Shown: positions 14,929 through 22,840, numbered from the stretch's first letter. The stretch: DNA of 32,641 nucleotides from an uncultured Eubacteriales bacterium (GCA_949283375.1 CASDSM010000002.1:1-32641); one strand, 5' to 3'. Made by a program: numbers and translations. The notes: generated from the sequence alone by a model not told the origin.

Positions 14929-15681
14929 TTACAACACCTCGACGCCGTTCTCGTGGCAGGCGTCCAGAAAGTCGGGCGGCAGCTCGCCGTCGGAGACGAG
15001 GATATCCACCTCGTCCAGACCGCAGATGGAGAAGGTGCGCCGGAAGCCCACCTTGCCGCTGTCCATCAGCACCACCACCCGCTCCGCGCGCGCCATCGCC
15101 GCCCGCTTGAGCCGTGCCTCCTCCTCCATGCCGCAGGAGAAGCCGGCGTCCGGGTGATAGCTCGTCACGCCGAGAAAGCAGAGGTCGAAGCTGAGCTCGC
15201 CGAGCACCTCGATGCTCCGGCTGCCGCAGAGGCTCAGGCTGTACCGGTTGAGCACCCCGCCGGGGAGGGAGACCTGCGCCCGCTCCAGCCGGGCCAGCTC
15301 GGTGGCGCAGCTCAGGCTGTTGGTGAAGATGAGGTAGCGCTCATCCGGCAGGAGGCGGGCAAGCGCCGTGGTCGTGCTGCCGGAGTCCAGAAAAAAGGAG
15401 GAGTCAGGGCGGACGAGACGGGCGGCCTTCTGCGCGATCAGTTCCTTCGCGGCCGGATTGCGCACAACCCGCCGCCCGAGCAGGTCGTCCGTGCCGACCA
15501 CCAGCTCTACCGATCGTGCGCCCCCGTGGACGCGCACAATCCGGTGGCTCTGGTCCAGCGCCTTCAGATCGGTGCGCAGCGTCATCTCGGACACGTTGGG
15601 GAAGGCCGCCTTGAGCTGGGCGAAGGTGACGCTCCCCCTGCGGTTGACGAGCTCTACAATGGCGTCCCGTCTCTCTTCCAT
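14929..15681 (-). CDS. DeoR-family transcriptional regulator
   Basis: 250 residues. The N-terminal winged helix contains VTFAQLKAAFPNVSEMTLRTDLKALDQSHRIVRVHGGA, the DeoR signature. The C-terminal domain (about 75-250) is the sugar-phosphate-isomerase-like sensor, with FLDSGSTTTALARLL and IFTNSLSCATELA as phosphate-binding loops. Such repressors respond to a phosphorylated sugar made by their own pathway, here perhaps a ketose 1-phosphate. ATG 15681 follows GAGGAGGG, which can pair with a CCCTCCTC just upstream, so translation may be limited. It is the third gene of the kinase-dehydrogenase-regulator operon, 38 bases after the dehydrogenase stop. Confidence 0.92.
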   Translation of the reverse strand: MEERRDAIVELVNRRGSVTFAQLKAAFPNVSEMTLRTDLKALDQSHRIVRVHGGARSVELVVGTDDLLGRRVVRNPAAKELIAQKAARLVRPDSSFFLDSGSTTTALARLLPDERYLIFTNSLSCATELARLERAQVSLPGGVLNRYSLSLCGSRSIEVLGELSFDLCFLGVTSYHPDAGFSCGMEEEARLKRAAMARAERVVVLMDSGKVGFRRTFSICGLDEVDILVSDGELPPDFLDACHENGVEVL

Positions 15682-15690
15682 CTCGAATCT

Positions 15691-15717
15691 CCCTCCTCGT
15701 GCGCGCGGGGAGGAGGG
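15691..15717 (-). promoter_or_regulatory. Hairpin that can mask the deoR ribosome-binding site
   Basis: On the minus strand CCCTCCTC (15710-15717) pairs perfectly with GAGGAGGG (15691-15698), the Shine-Dalgarno sequence of the DeoR gene. The loop is 11 bases. Confidence 0.45.
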
Positions 15718-15719
15718 GG

Positions 15720-16982
15720 TTATTCCTCGACCCAGTGCGCGAGCAGATACTCCTCCGCCTCCGGGCACCAGAGACCGTTGTGCGCGTCCACGATGTCGGC
15801 CAGGGCGAGGAAGCGGGGGTCCTCGGCGCCCTTGGCGCGCAGGTCGGTCAGGGCGGTCAGCGGCATGGAGATGTGGGTGTAGATCAGCTTCTTCCCGCCG
15901 GGAATCTTCGGCAGGTTCAGGGTGGTCTCGGCGGCACAGTCCAGGCCGCCGATGTGCGTGACCATCACGGCGGGGTTGATGCGGTGCGCGGCGGTCAGCT
16001 CGAGCGATTCGATCATGTCCGCCGTGTTGCCGCCGGTGGTGCCCATGACGTGGGTGGAGTTGTAGTGCACGTCGTAGAAGTTCATCTTCGCGGAGAACTT
16101 GGGGTCGGTCGGACCGGCGAAGAAGTTCAGGCAGCCGTCCCGCCCGAGCACATCGGAGGCGAGCTCCACCACCGCCGCCACCGGCGCGTAGCAGAACACG
16201 TCGTCAAAGCCCGTCCCGCCGGTCAGCGCGCGCAGCTCCGCCGCGGCGTCCGCCATGCCGGAGGTGTTGACAAAGTGCAGCTCGATGCCGTCCTTTGCGG
16301 CCTCCTCCGGAGGGAAGAGGTCGGCGGCGCGGTCCAGACGGTCTTGATTCAGGTCGGTGACCACCACCATGGACGGGCGGACGTCGCGGTGCAGGGCGTA
16401 GGTGAGCGCGCCCAGGCCCATCGGCCCCGCCCCGGCCAGGATGGCGAGCTTGCCGCCGGCCTTGATGCCCATCTCGTGGTGATAGACGCCCATCCTGGTA
16501 TGATAGTTGGCGTTGAAGGCGCCGATGCTGCACGACATCGGCTCGGCCAGCGACGCCTCATAGTACGCGCGGCCCTTGTACTCCAGCAGGCAGCCGAGCT
16601 CCATCACCTCCGGCGGGATGATGCAGTAGGTCGCGTCCCCGCCAAAGAACTCATAGGAATAGCCGGGGGACCACATGGTGCCCTTGTAGTTGAGCGCGGG
16701 CTGGAGGGTGAACTTCATCCCCGGGCGGAACTTGCCCTCGTGGAGCTTGCCCACCTTGACGATGTCACCGGCAAACTCGTGGCCCATAATGGCAGGATGC
16801 TCCGCCACGTCGTCGTGCACGCGCTTGTGCGCCTCGCCGAGGATGGCGCACTTGTAGGTGGACATGCAGATGCTGTCCGAGACCACCTTGACCAGGATCT
16901 CATCGTCCCGGATCTCCGGCAGCTCAAACTCGTCCAGACGGAGGTCCTTCGCGCCGTGCAGGCGAACCGCTTTCACTTTCAT
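15720..16982 (-). CDS. Zinc-dependent dehydrogenase, sorbose-1-phosphate reductase / YggP-like
   Basis: 420 residues, longer than standard alcohol dehydrogenases and close to SorE and YggP (about 410-425). It is a medium-chain dehydrogenase: Cys39 (SDSICMSTYK), His68-Glu69 (IMGHEFAGDIV) and a later Glu (AEPMSC, 146-151) as catalytic zinc ligands; the Rossmann motif GAGPMG lies at 184-189 with Asp210 after the second strand (VVVTDLN), favouring NAD. The four-cysteine structural zinc lobe is missing. Family knowledge: SorE interconverts L-sorbose 1-phosphate and a hexitol phosphate, and E. coli yggP sits beside the cryptic mannitol PTS genes cmtAB. Here it probably oxidises a hexitol phosphate to a ketose 1-phosphate. 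GGAAGGGAG precedes the ATG. Confidence 0.82.
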   Translation of the reverse strand: MKVKAVRLHGAKDLRLDEFELPEIRDDEILVKVVSDSICMSTYKCAILGEAHKRVHDDVAEHPAIMGHEFAGDIVKVGKLHEGKFRPGMKFTLQPALNYKGTMWSPGYSYEFFGGDATYCIIPPEVMELGCLLEYKGRAYYEASLAEPMSCSIGAFNANYHTRMGVYHHEMGIKAGGKLAILAGAGPMGLGALTYALHRDVRPSMVVVTDLNQDRLDRAADLFPPEEAAKDGIELHFVNTSGMADAAAELRALTGGTGFDDVFCYAPVAAVVELASDVLGRDGCLNFFAGPTDPKFSAKMNFYDVHYNSTHVMGTTGGNTADMIESLELTAAHRINPAVMVTHIGGLDCAAETTLNLPKIPGGKKLIYTHISMPLTALTDLRAKGAEDPRFLALADIVDAHNGLWCPEAEEYLLAHWVEE

Positions 16983-17035
16983 GGTAAAACTCCCTTCCTA
17001 TTATAACGACAATCAAAGAAGCATGCAAGATGGAC

Positions 17036-17965
17036 TCACAGCGCGCGGAAGCGCACCCGCTCCATCAGGGGCTGGATGTCCGCCCACTCGGCGGCCTGGC
17101 TGCCGCTGCACATCACGTTGGCGGCTCCGGTCGCCATGCTGAGCCGGACGGTCTCCTCCATCGGGAGGCCGCGGTCGAGGGCGTGGGCCAGGGCGGCCAC
17201 CACGCTGTCCCCTGCGCCGACGGTGCTGCCCACCGGGACCTTCAGCCCCTCGGCGTAGAGCACTCCATCGCGCGAGACGAAGAGCGCGCCCTTCGACCCG
17301 AGGGAGACCACCACCTGCTCCAGCCCCTCCTCCAGCAGGGAGGCGGCGGCAGCGGCGAGGTCCTCCAGGCGCTCGAGCGGACGCCCGGCGAGGCGGGAGA
17401 GCTCGTCATTGTTCGGCTTGGCGAGATAGGGGGCGGCCTTCAGCCCGGCGCGCAGCGGCTCCCCGTCCGCGTCCAGGAAGACCCGCGCCCCCGCCGCCCG
17501 GCAGGCGGCGATCCAGACCGCGTAGGTATCTGCCGGTGCGCCCTTGGGGAGGCTCCCGGAGAGGACGACCAGGTCGCCCGCCCGGAGCTTTGCCACGAGG
17601 CGTTCCAGCAGGGCGTCGAGCTGGTCCTGGGTGACCTCCAGCCCGGGCTCGTTGATGTCGGTGTTCGTGTGGCCCACCGGGTCCACCACCTTGAGATTCG
17701 TGCGCGTCTCACCGGGGACGAAGGTGAGGTCGGCGGCGAGGCCGAGGGCCTCGACCGTCCCGGCGATCGCCTGTCCGGTGCCGCCGCCCAGAATGGCGAG
17801 GATCTCGCTCTCGCCGCCCAGCTTGGCGATTACTTTGGAGACGTTGATGCCCTTTCCGCCCGGGTCCACCCGCAGGGCGGTGATCCGGTTGACCGTCCCG
17901 ACGGCAAAGGACGGGATCTCGACGGTCTTATCCAGGGCGGGGTTGAGTGTGACGGTGTAGATCAT
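17036..17965 (-). CDS. 1-phosphofructokinase family kinase (PfkB superfamily)
   Basis: 309 residues, the FruK/LacC size. TLNPALD (6-12) is the opening of this branch. PGGKGINVSKV (35-45) is PfkB signature 1, and TVGAGDSVVA (248-257, catalytic Asp253) is signature 2. It would phosphorylate C6 of a ketose 1-phosphate (fructose 1-phosphate in FruK) or C1 of a ketose 6-phosphate (LacC, tagatose 6-phosphate), giving a 1,6-bisphosphate for aldolase. ATG 17965 follows GGAGG; a longer frame from 18007 has no ribosome-binding site and runs past the promoter start. It is the first gene of the operon with the zinc dehydrogenase (53-base gap) and DeoR. Confidence 0.9.
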   Translation of the reverse strand: MIYTVTLNPALDKTVEIPSFAVGTVNRITALRVDPGGKGINVSKVIAKLGGESEILAILGGGTGQAIAGTVEALGLAADLTFVPGETRTNLKVVDPVGHTNTDINEPGLEVTQDQLDALLERLVAKLRAGDLVVLSGSLPKGAPADTYAVWIAACRAAGARVFLDADGEPLRAGLKAAPYLAKPNNDELSRLAGRPLERLEDLAAAAASLLEEGLEQVVVSLGSKGALFVSRDGVLYAEGLKVPVGSTVGAGDSVVAALAHALDRGLPMEETVRLSMATGAANVMCSGSQAAEWADIQPLMERVRFRAL

Positions 17966-18016
17966 GGCTAACCTCCGCAGATGCGTGATGTCGGTTGAAA
18001 GGTCCATGAAGCAAAG

Positions 18017-18124
18017 CTGTTGTTCCGAAAGCTGATTCTATAATAACAATGGTATATTGGTTTGTCAACTGTTAAAACAACAAATTCAAGAGGGCGAAAT
18101 TTGGATAAACTGCACAAACAACAG
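18017..18124. promoter_or_regulatory. Candidate DeoR operators around the kinase promoter
   Basis: CTGTTGTT at 18017-18024 and its reverse complement AACAACAG at 18117-18124 flank the promoter. A related imperfect palindrome, CAACTGTTAAAACAAC (18066-18081), overlaps the -35. Assignment to DeoR is inferred. Confidence 0.4.
18040..18068 (-). promoter_or_regulatory. Promoter of the kinase-dehydrogenase-deoR operon
   Basis: Minus-strand TTGACA (18063-18068), 17-base spacer, TATTAT (18040-18045). Confidence 0.8.
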
Positions 18125-18143
18125 TTTTTGACTTTTGAAACAA

Positions 18144-18176
18144 AAAGCGAACGAAGGACCTGTGTCCTTCGCCCGC
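18144..18176 (-). terminator. Rho-independent terminator of the MtlR-type gene
   Basis: CGAAGGAC (18152-18159) pairs with GTCCTTCG (18164-18171), extended by an outer GCG/CGC pair. On the minus strand the stem is followed by TTTTTG. Confidence 0.75.
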
Positions 18177-18203
18177 TTAAAGTTCATGGGAGGAAATGGA
18201 ATG

Positions 18204-20255
18204 CTAGATACGCGACTGCCGCCACTGCCTGCGCAGGGCGCTGCGGAAACGGATGCTCAGCCCGTGCTCCAGAATGGCGGCGGCCTGACGGGTGTTGCCG
18301 GCGCGCAGAGCGCGCATCAGCTCGGGCTGTTCGATCAGGATCTCGCTCACCCCGCGCATGATCTGGTCCGCCATCTCGTCCGCCTCCGGCGCGAGGAGGA
18401 CGAGGGCCCCGGTGCAGGGCGCGCCGCCGAGGTCCATCTGCGGCTCGGCGTGGAGGTAGCCGAACCGGCAGCCGCGCACCGCCGCCGTCTTGCAGTGCAG
18501 CAGCAGGGCCTCGAGGGGGCGGATGTAGGTGCTGCTCAGCCGCTCCCGGCGCAGGAGGGCCTCTTCCACCGCAGCGCGGTCCTCCTCCGACGCGCAGAAG
18601 AGGGCGGCGGAGCGGCGGATGAGCTGCTGGCGGGTGCGCAGGAAGGGGACAGTCTGGATGCGCAGCGTCTCGAGCAGCTCGAGCAGGGCCCCGCTGGACT
18701 CGAGGGTATAGCGCAGCGCGTCCGGCTGGAAGACCGGTTCCGGCTGCGATGCCGCCCGGTGCTCGGCGCGCAGGCGCTCGAGCAGCTCGCGCAGGCGGGC
18801 GATGTCCTCCTCGCGGAGGATGGGGCTCACACAGATGTGCGGCAGGTCGTTTTGCAGCGGCACGGTGGAGACGAGCAGGTCGACCCCCATCTCGCCCAGA
18901 TCGCGCCGCAGCAGCTCGCGCACGGAGCAGCAGTCGAGCACCTGGAGCTGGGGGAACTCCTTTTGCAGCTGGGAGAAGAGGAATCGGCTGGTCGAGATGC
19001 CGTAGGGACAGACCACCAGCGCCCGCAGCACCATCTGGGCCGCGCTGTCCTGCTCGAGCACCGCGCCGAAGTGCATCGTGAGAAAGCCGGCCTCCCCGTC
19101 CGGGATGGCCGGCAGGCCGAAGCGCGCCTGCACCCGGTCGCAGCCCTGGCGCACCGCCAGCCACCAGTCGCGGTACTCCGTCTGGATCAGCTCCAGATGC
19201 GGATTTTCCAGGCTGCTGCCCTGGCGCAGACGGTCGAGCATCGGCTCGATGTGCGCGCAGAGGTCGTCTGTCAGCGAGGGATAGCGGGTGAGGTCCACCC
19301 CCAGCGTCCCGGAGACCTCCTCCACCAGCGAGACCGTCAGGTGCCGCAGGTCGAGCAGCCGCGCCTCCGACCAGTCCGGCTGCGGGCCGGAGAAGTGGAG
19401 CGGGCGCAGATGGAGGGCCAGATGCGCCCGTTCCCTCTCCGGGAGAGCGAGGTGGAACTGCCCCTCGATCATCCGGGCGAGGATCTCCTCCGGCGCGTCC
19501 GGGCGGTCCGTGGCCGCCCTGCCGGGCACGAGCACCCCCTCGCGGAGCTGGCGCAGGACGAGGGAGATGTGGATCGCGAGGGCGAGAAAGCCGGTGTCGG
19601 AGAAGGGCTGCGGGCACCCGTCCTCAAACCGCTCCAGGAGCTGCCAGACGGGGCGGGTGATCTCCTCATCCAGCACAGCGGGGAGGACGCCCGCCTCCAG
19701 CGCCATTTGCAGCTCCTGCTGGGGGAGCTGGTCGCGGATCAGGGCGGCGGCGGCCCGGCGCTGGCGGCTGGGCGTGCCTGCCAGCCACACGCCGACGCCC
19801 GGCCGGCGGTTGAGCCGCACCCCGTGCGGGGCGAGAAAGTCGCGCAGCCAGTCCAGGTCGCCCGAGAGGGTCTGCTCGGAGACGGAGAGGCCGCGGGAGA
19901 GGGCATAGGACTTCACCGGCTCGCGGCAGGCCAGCAGCTCAAGCAGCAGCCTCTGCCGCCGGACCTGGGGGGAGAGGGCACTGGGGCCTTCCTCCTCCCG
20001 CAGCAGGGCGAGCAGGGCGGCCCGGCGGTCGGGCGGCTCGTCGAGCAGGAGGCCCTGACCGGGGGAGCGCAGAAAGCGGTAGCCCGCCTCGGAGCACCAC
20101 TGCTCCAGGCCGGGCAGCTCGCGCAGGACGGTGCGGCGGCTGATACCGACGCTCTGGGCCAGCGCGGCGGCGGAGAGCCAGCCGCGCGGCAGCTCCGCCA
20201 GCCGCCGGGCCAGACGGCGTCCGTTGGGGGAGAGAGGAGCGGGGGAGCGGGCCAA
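18204..20255 (-). CDS. mtlR: PRD-containing transcriptional activator, MtlR type
   Basis: 683 residues from a TTG start at 20255, chosen because AAAGGAGG lies exactly eight bases upstream. An ATG at 20312 lies upstream of the likely -10 and has no good ribosome-binding site. Domain order: HTH near 20-55 (LSAAALAQSVGISRRTVLRE), a second HTH near 105-150, PRD1 (His229, His282), PRD2 (LTDDLCAHIEPML His335; EAGFLTMHF His395), an EIIB-Gat-like domain (VVCPYGISTSR, Cys416) and an EIIA-Mtl-like domain (LLLHCKTA, His587). This is the MtlR layout: HPr phosphorylation of a PRD activates, and EII-domain phosphorylation restrains, so transcription follows PTS flux. It is divergent from mtlA, its probable target. 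Confidence 0.9.
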   Translation of the reverse strand: MARSPAPLSPNGRRLARRLAELPRGWLSAAALAQSVGISRRTVLRELPGLEQWCSEAGYRFLRSPGQGLLLDEPPDRRAALLALLREEEGPSALSPQVRRQRLLLELLACREPVKSYALSRGLSVSEQTLSGDLDWLRDFLAPHGVRLNRRPGVGVWLAGTPSRQRRAAAALIRDQLPQQELQMALEAGVLPAVLDEEITRPVWQLLERFEDGCPQPFSDTGFLALAIHISLVLRQLREGVLVPGRAATDRPDAPEEILARMIEGQFHLALPERERAHLALHLRPLHFSGPQPDWSEARLLDLRHLTVSLVEEVSGTLGVDLTRYPSLTDDLCAHIEPMLDRLRQGSSLENPHLELIQTEYRDWWLAVRQGCDRVQARFGLPAIPDGEAGFLTMHFGAVLEQDSAAQMVLRALVVCPYGISTSRFLFSQLQKEFPQLQVLDCCSVRELLRRDLGEMGVDLLVSTVPLQNDLPHICVSPILREEDIARLRELLERLRAEHRAASQPEPVFQPDALRYTLESSGALLELLETLRIQTVPFLRTRQQLIRRSAALFCASEEDRAAVEEALLRRERLSSTYIRPLEALLLHCKTAAVRGCRFGYLHAEPQMDLGGAPCTGALVLLAPEADEMADQIMRGVSEILIEQPELMRALRAGNTRQAAAILEHGLSIRFRSALRRQWRQSRI

Positions 20256-20292
20256 GGCTGCCGCCTCCTTTCCGGGAGAGATATCTTCTTCT

Positions 20293-20319
20293 ATTGTACC
20301 ATTCTTTTCCATCTGTCAC
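20293..20319 (-). promoter_or_regulatory. Promoter of the MtlR-type gene
   Basis: Minus-strand GTGACA (20314-20319), a short 15-base spacer and TACAAT (20293-20298). The -35 is inside the first copy of the 13-base repeat. Confidence 0.45.
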
Positions 20320-20441
20320 CAGCCGTCGGGCAGAACAAATATTTTTTTGCCCGCTCTTGCAGGAATTTTGTGAGAGGTATACAAAACGGACCGTCTTGAT
20401 TTGCCCAAAACGCCCAACAACGCGCCGCCTGTCACCAGCCG
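20313..20441 (+). repeat. Direct repeat CTGTCACCAGCCG, two copies
   Basis: Perfect 13-base copies lie at 20313-20325 and 20429-20441, and similarity continues for about ten bases with small changes. The second copy ends 28 bases before the mtlA -35, a position suited to an activator; the first overlaps the mtlR -35. Probable MtlR sites. Confidence 0.55.
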
Positions 20442-20469
20442 CCGGTGCCAGAGGTGTGGTATCTTTCGC

Positions 20470-20498
20470 TTGCGAGGTTTTCAAAAGGATGTTATCTT
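20470..20498 (+). promoter_or_regulatory. Promoter of mtlA
   Basis: TTGCGA (20470-20475), 17-base spacer, TATCTT (20493-20498); imperfect hexamers fit an activator-dependent promoter. Confidence 0.6.
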
Positions 20499-20585
20499 GT
20501 TCTCACGAAAGCAAAGCTGGTTCCGCATCCACCCTCTGACCGCAATCATCCGCCATCTTCCGTCTGTCAAGAGAGGAGTCTTCCT

Positions 20586-22442
20586 GTGAAAAACAAAGTG
20601 GCACGCTTCGGCAAATTTTTGAGCGGCATGGTGATGCCGAACATCGGCGCATTCATCACCTGGGGCTTCCTGGCCGCCCTGTTCATCGACACCGGCTGGC
20701 TGCCGAACGAGCAGCTCAACTCCATCGTATCCCCCATGCTGACCTACCTGCTGCCCATCCTGATCGCCAGTCAGGCGGGCAAGATGGTGGGCGGCGAGCG
20801 CGGCCGCGTCATCGCCGCCATCGCCGTGATGGGCTGCATCTGCGGCTCGGGCTACACCATGCTCATGGGCGCGATGCTGATGGGCCCCATCGCCGGCTGG
20901 GTCATCCGGAAATTTGACCAGCTCGCCGAGGGCCGCATCCCCGCGGGCTTTGAGATGCTGGTGAACAACTTCTCCATCGGCCTGCTCGGCCTGGCGCTGG
21001 CCATCATCGGCTACTACCTGATCGGCCCGCTCATGAGCGCCATCCTCGCCGTGCTGACGGTGGGCGTCAACTTCCTGGTCCAGCACGGACTGCTGCCGCT
21101 GGTGTCCGTCTTCATCGAGCCGGCCAAGGTACTCTTCCTGAACAACGCGATCAACCACGGCATCTTCAGCCCCATCGGCGTGAGCCAGGCGGAGGAGGCC
21201 GGACGGTCCATCATGTTCATGCTCGAGAGCAACCCCGGTCCTGGCCTTGGCGTCCTGCTGGCCTACTGGGCCTTCAGCAAGGATAAGACCACCCGCCAGT
21301 CCGCCCCCGGCGCCGTCATCATCCACTTCTTCGGCGGCATCCACGAAATCTACTTCCCCTACATCCTGATGAACCCGGTGGTCATCGCCGGCCCCATTGT
21401 GGGCAACTTCTGCGCCATCCTCTTCTACTCCATCACCGGCGCCGGCCTGAGCGCCACCGCCTCCCCCGGCTCCATCATCGCCTATCTCGCCATGACCCCG
21501 CGCGACTCCATGCTGATCTCCCTGGCCGGCGTGGCCATCGCCGCCGCCGTCTCCTTCGTGATCTCCGGCATCTTCGTGCGCATGGGCGCCGGCAAGAGTC
21601 TGGAGCAGGCCGAGCAGGAGCTGCGGGAGAGCAAGGCCGCCGTCACCTCCTCCGCCCAGCCGTCCCAGACGGAGGTGCGCGACGCCGCCGGGGTGAAGAT
21701 GGTCGTCTTCTCCTGCGATGCCGGCATGGGCTCGAGCGCGATGGGCGCGACCAAGTTCCGCAACCGCATCCACGCCGCCCGCCCCGATCTGACGGTGACC
21801 AACAGCAGCGTGGACACCATCCCCGCCGACGCGGATATCGTGGTCTGCCAGCGCGTCCTGGCCGACCGTGCCCGCCGGGGCGCGCCACAGGCGCAGCTCG
21901 TGGAGATCGACAACTTCCTGGCCGACCCCGCTCTCGACCGCCTCTATGACCAGCTCGCCAGCCAGAGTGCGCCCATCCCCGTCTCCGCCCCTGCGCCACA
22001 GATGGAGGAGGGCCACGCGATGAACGGCGTCATCACCCGCGCCGGCATCCGCACCGGGTTGCCCTCGGTGAGCAAGGAGGAGGCCATCCTCGCCGCCGGT
22101 ACCCTGCTGGCCGAGCTGGGCTATGTGGATGAGACCTACGCCGGGGCGATGCTCGAGCGCGAGCGGCTGACCACCACCTATATGGGCATGGGTGTCGCCA
22201 TCCCCCACGGCACCAGCCAGAAGAAGGAGACGGTGAAGAAGTCGGGCGTCGTCCTCCTCCAGTATCCCGACGGCGTGGACTTCGGCTCAGAGAAGGCCTA
22301 TCTCGTCTTCGGCATCGCCGGTGTGGGCAACGAGCACCTCGAGCTGCTCGGCAACGTCTGCGCCGTGCTCGACGACGAGGACGCCCTGGAGCGGATGAAG
22401 ACCACCACCGACGTGACCGAGCTGCTCAACATGCTGCAATGA
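20586..22442 (+). CDS. mtlA: PTS mannitol-type transporter EIICBA
   Basis: 618 residues. The EIIC domain (about 1-335) begins RFGKFLSGMVMPNIGAFITW, has about eight membrane segments and carries the mannitol signature GGIHEIYFPYI (250-260). EIIB follows a linker (370-460; phosphocysteine Cys377 in FSCDAGMGSS). EIIA is at 478-618 (His541 in MGVAIPHGT). It imports a hexitol across the inner membrane and releases it phosphorylated. GTG at 20586 is the start, with AGGAG seven bases upstream. The fused B and A domains and the HPr gene 35 bases downstream make an almost self-contained phosphorelay. Mannitol is the likely substrate by family, but the zinc dehydrogenase and FruK-like kinase nearby leave room for another hexitol. 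Confidence 0.93.
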   Translation: MKNKVARFGKFLSGMVMPNIGAFITWGFLAALFIDTGWLPNEQLNSIVSPMLTYLLPILIASQAGKMVGGERGRVIAAIAVMGCICGSGYTMLMGAMLMGPIAGWVIRKFDQLAEGRIPAGFEMLVNNFSIGLLGLALAIIGYYLIGPLMSAILAVLTVGVNFLVQHGLLPLVSVFIEPAKVLFLNNAINHGIFSPIGVSQAEEAGRSIMFMLESNPGPGLGVLLAYWAFSKDKTTRQSAPGAVIIHFFGGIHEIYFPYILMNPVVIAGPIVGNFCAILFYSITGAGLSATASPGSIIAYLAMTPRDSMLISLAGVAIAAAVSFVISGIFVRMGAGKSLEQAEQELRESKAAVTSSAQPSQTEVRDAAGVKMVVFSCDAGMGSSAMGATKFRNRIHAARPDLTVTNSSVDTIPADADIVVCQRVLADRARRGAPQAQLVEIDNFLADPALDRLYDQLASQSAPIPVSAPAPQMEEGHAMNGVITRAGIRTGLPSVSKEEAILAAGTLLAELGYVDETYAGAMLERERLTTTYMGMGVAIPHGTSQKKETVKKSGVVLLQYPDGVDFGSEKAYLVFGIAGVGNEHLELLGNVCAVLDDEDALERMKTTTDVTELLNMLQ

Positions 22443-22477
22443 CCGGCCCTGCGGGCTGAGTGGAAAGGAGTATTCCC

Positions 22478-22735
22478 ATGAAAGTTATGACCATGACCGT
22501 TCACGACAAGGAGGGGCTGCACGCCCGCCCCGCCGGTCTGCTCAACAAGGCGGCCAAGAGCTGCGCGAGCGCCATCAGCATCCAGAGCAAGGGCAAGACG
22601 GCGGATATGAAGCGCATCTTCTCCGTGATGGGCCTCGGCGTCAAGTGCGGCGATGAGATCACCGTCACCTGCGACGGCCCGGACGAGGATGCCGCGATGG
22701 AGAAGATCCAGGCGGTGCTGGAATCGCTCAAATGA
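22478..22735 (+). CDS. HPr-family phosphocarrier protein lacking Ser46
   Basis: 85 residues. His15 lies in EGLHARPAGLL, the site phosphorylated by PTS enzyme I. Aligned without gaps to B. subtilis HPr through residue 54, the regulatory Ser46 (KSIMGVM) is Arg46 here (KRIFSVMGLG). So it can carry phosphate to EIIA but should not be a target of HPr kinase or serve CcpA as Ser-phosphorylated HPr. The ATG follows GGAAAGGAG. It is 35 bases after mtlA in the same operon and is probably a dedicated carrier for this system, and perhaps for the PRDs of the MtlR protein. Enzyme I is not in the window. Confidence 0.9.
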   Translation: MKVMTMTVHDKEGLHARPAGLLNKAAKSCASAISIQSKGKTADMKRIFSVMGLGVKCGDEITVTCDGPDEDAAMEKIQAVLESLK

Positions 22736-22772
22736 TCCAAAGCGCGGCGGGCCGGTCCGCCGGGTGAGACAG

Positions 22773-22829
22773 AAAAAGCGGTCCCCGGACCCGGACGCTC
22801 ACGAGAGCGCCGCAGGGTCCGGGGACCGC
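22773..22829. terminator. Long bidirectional terminator between HPr and ZIP genes
   Basis: A 15-bp perfect stem (22778-22792 with 22815-22829) encloses a second 5-bp stem (22796-22800 with 22805-22809). The minus strand continues with TTTTT (22773-22777), so it best serves the ZIP gene. Confidence 0.8.
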
Positions 22830-22840
22830 CATATGCCGCC

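Larger units (their letters stand above)
20256..20585. other. Divergent regulatory region between mtlR and mtlA
   Basis: 330 bases without a gene. It holds promoters in both directions, the mtlR ribosome-binding site, and a 13-base direct repeat placed near each promoter. No riboswitch or leader-peptide gene was recognised. Confidence 0.6.

Noticed and set aside
20312-20314. ATG at 20312 as start of the MtlR-type gene
   Set aside because: It lies upstream of the likely -10 (20293-20298) and lacks a good ribosome-binding site; TTG at 20255 has AAAGGAGG at eight bases.
18135-20399. Long plus-strand frame opposite the MtlR-type gene
   Set aside because: No recognisable domain; the minus frame holds HTH, PRD, EIIB and EIIA motifs and ends at a proper terminator.
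20481-22208. Long minus-strand frame opposite mtlA
   Set aside because: Repetitive His/Gly/Asp translation with no start signal, a GC artefact.
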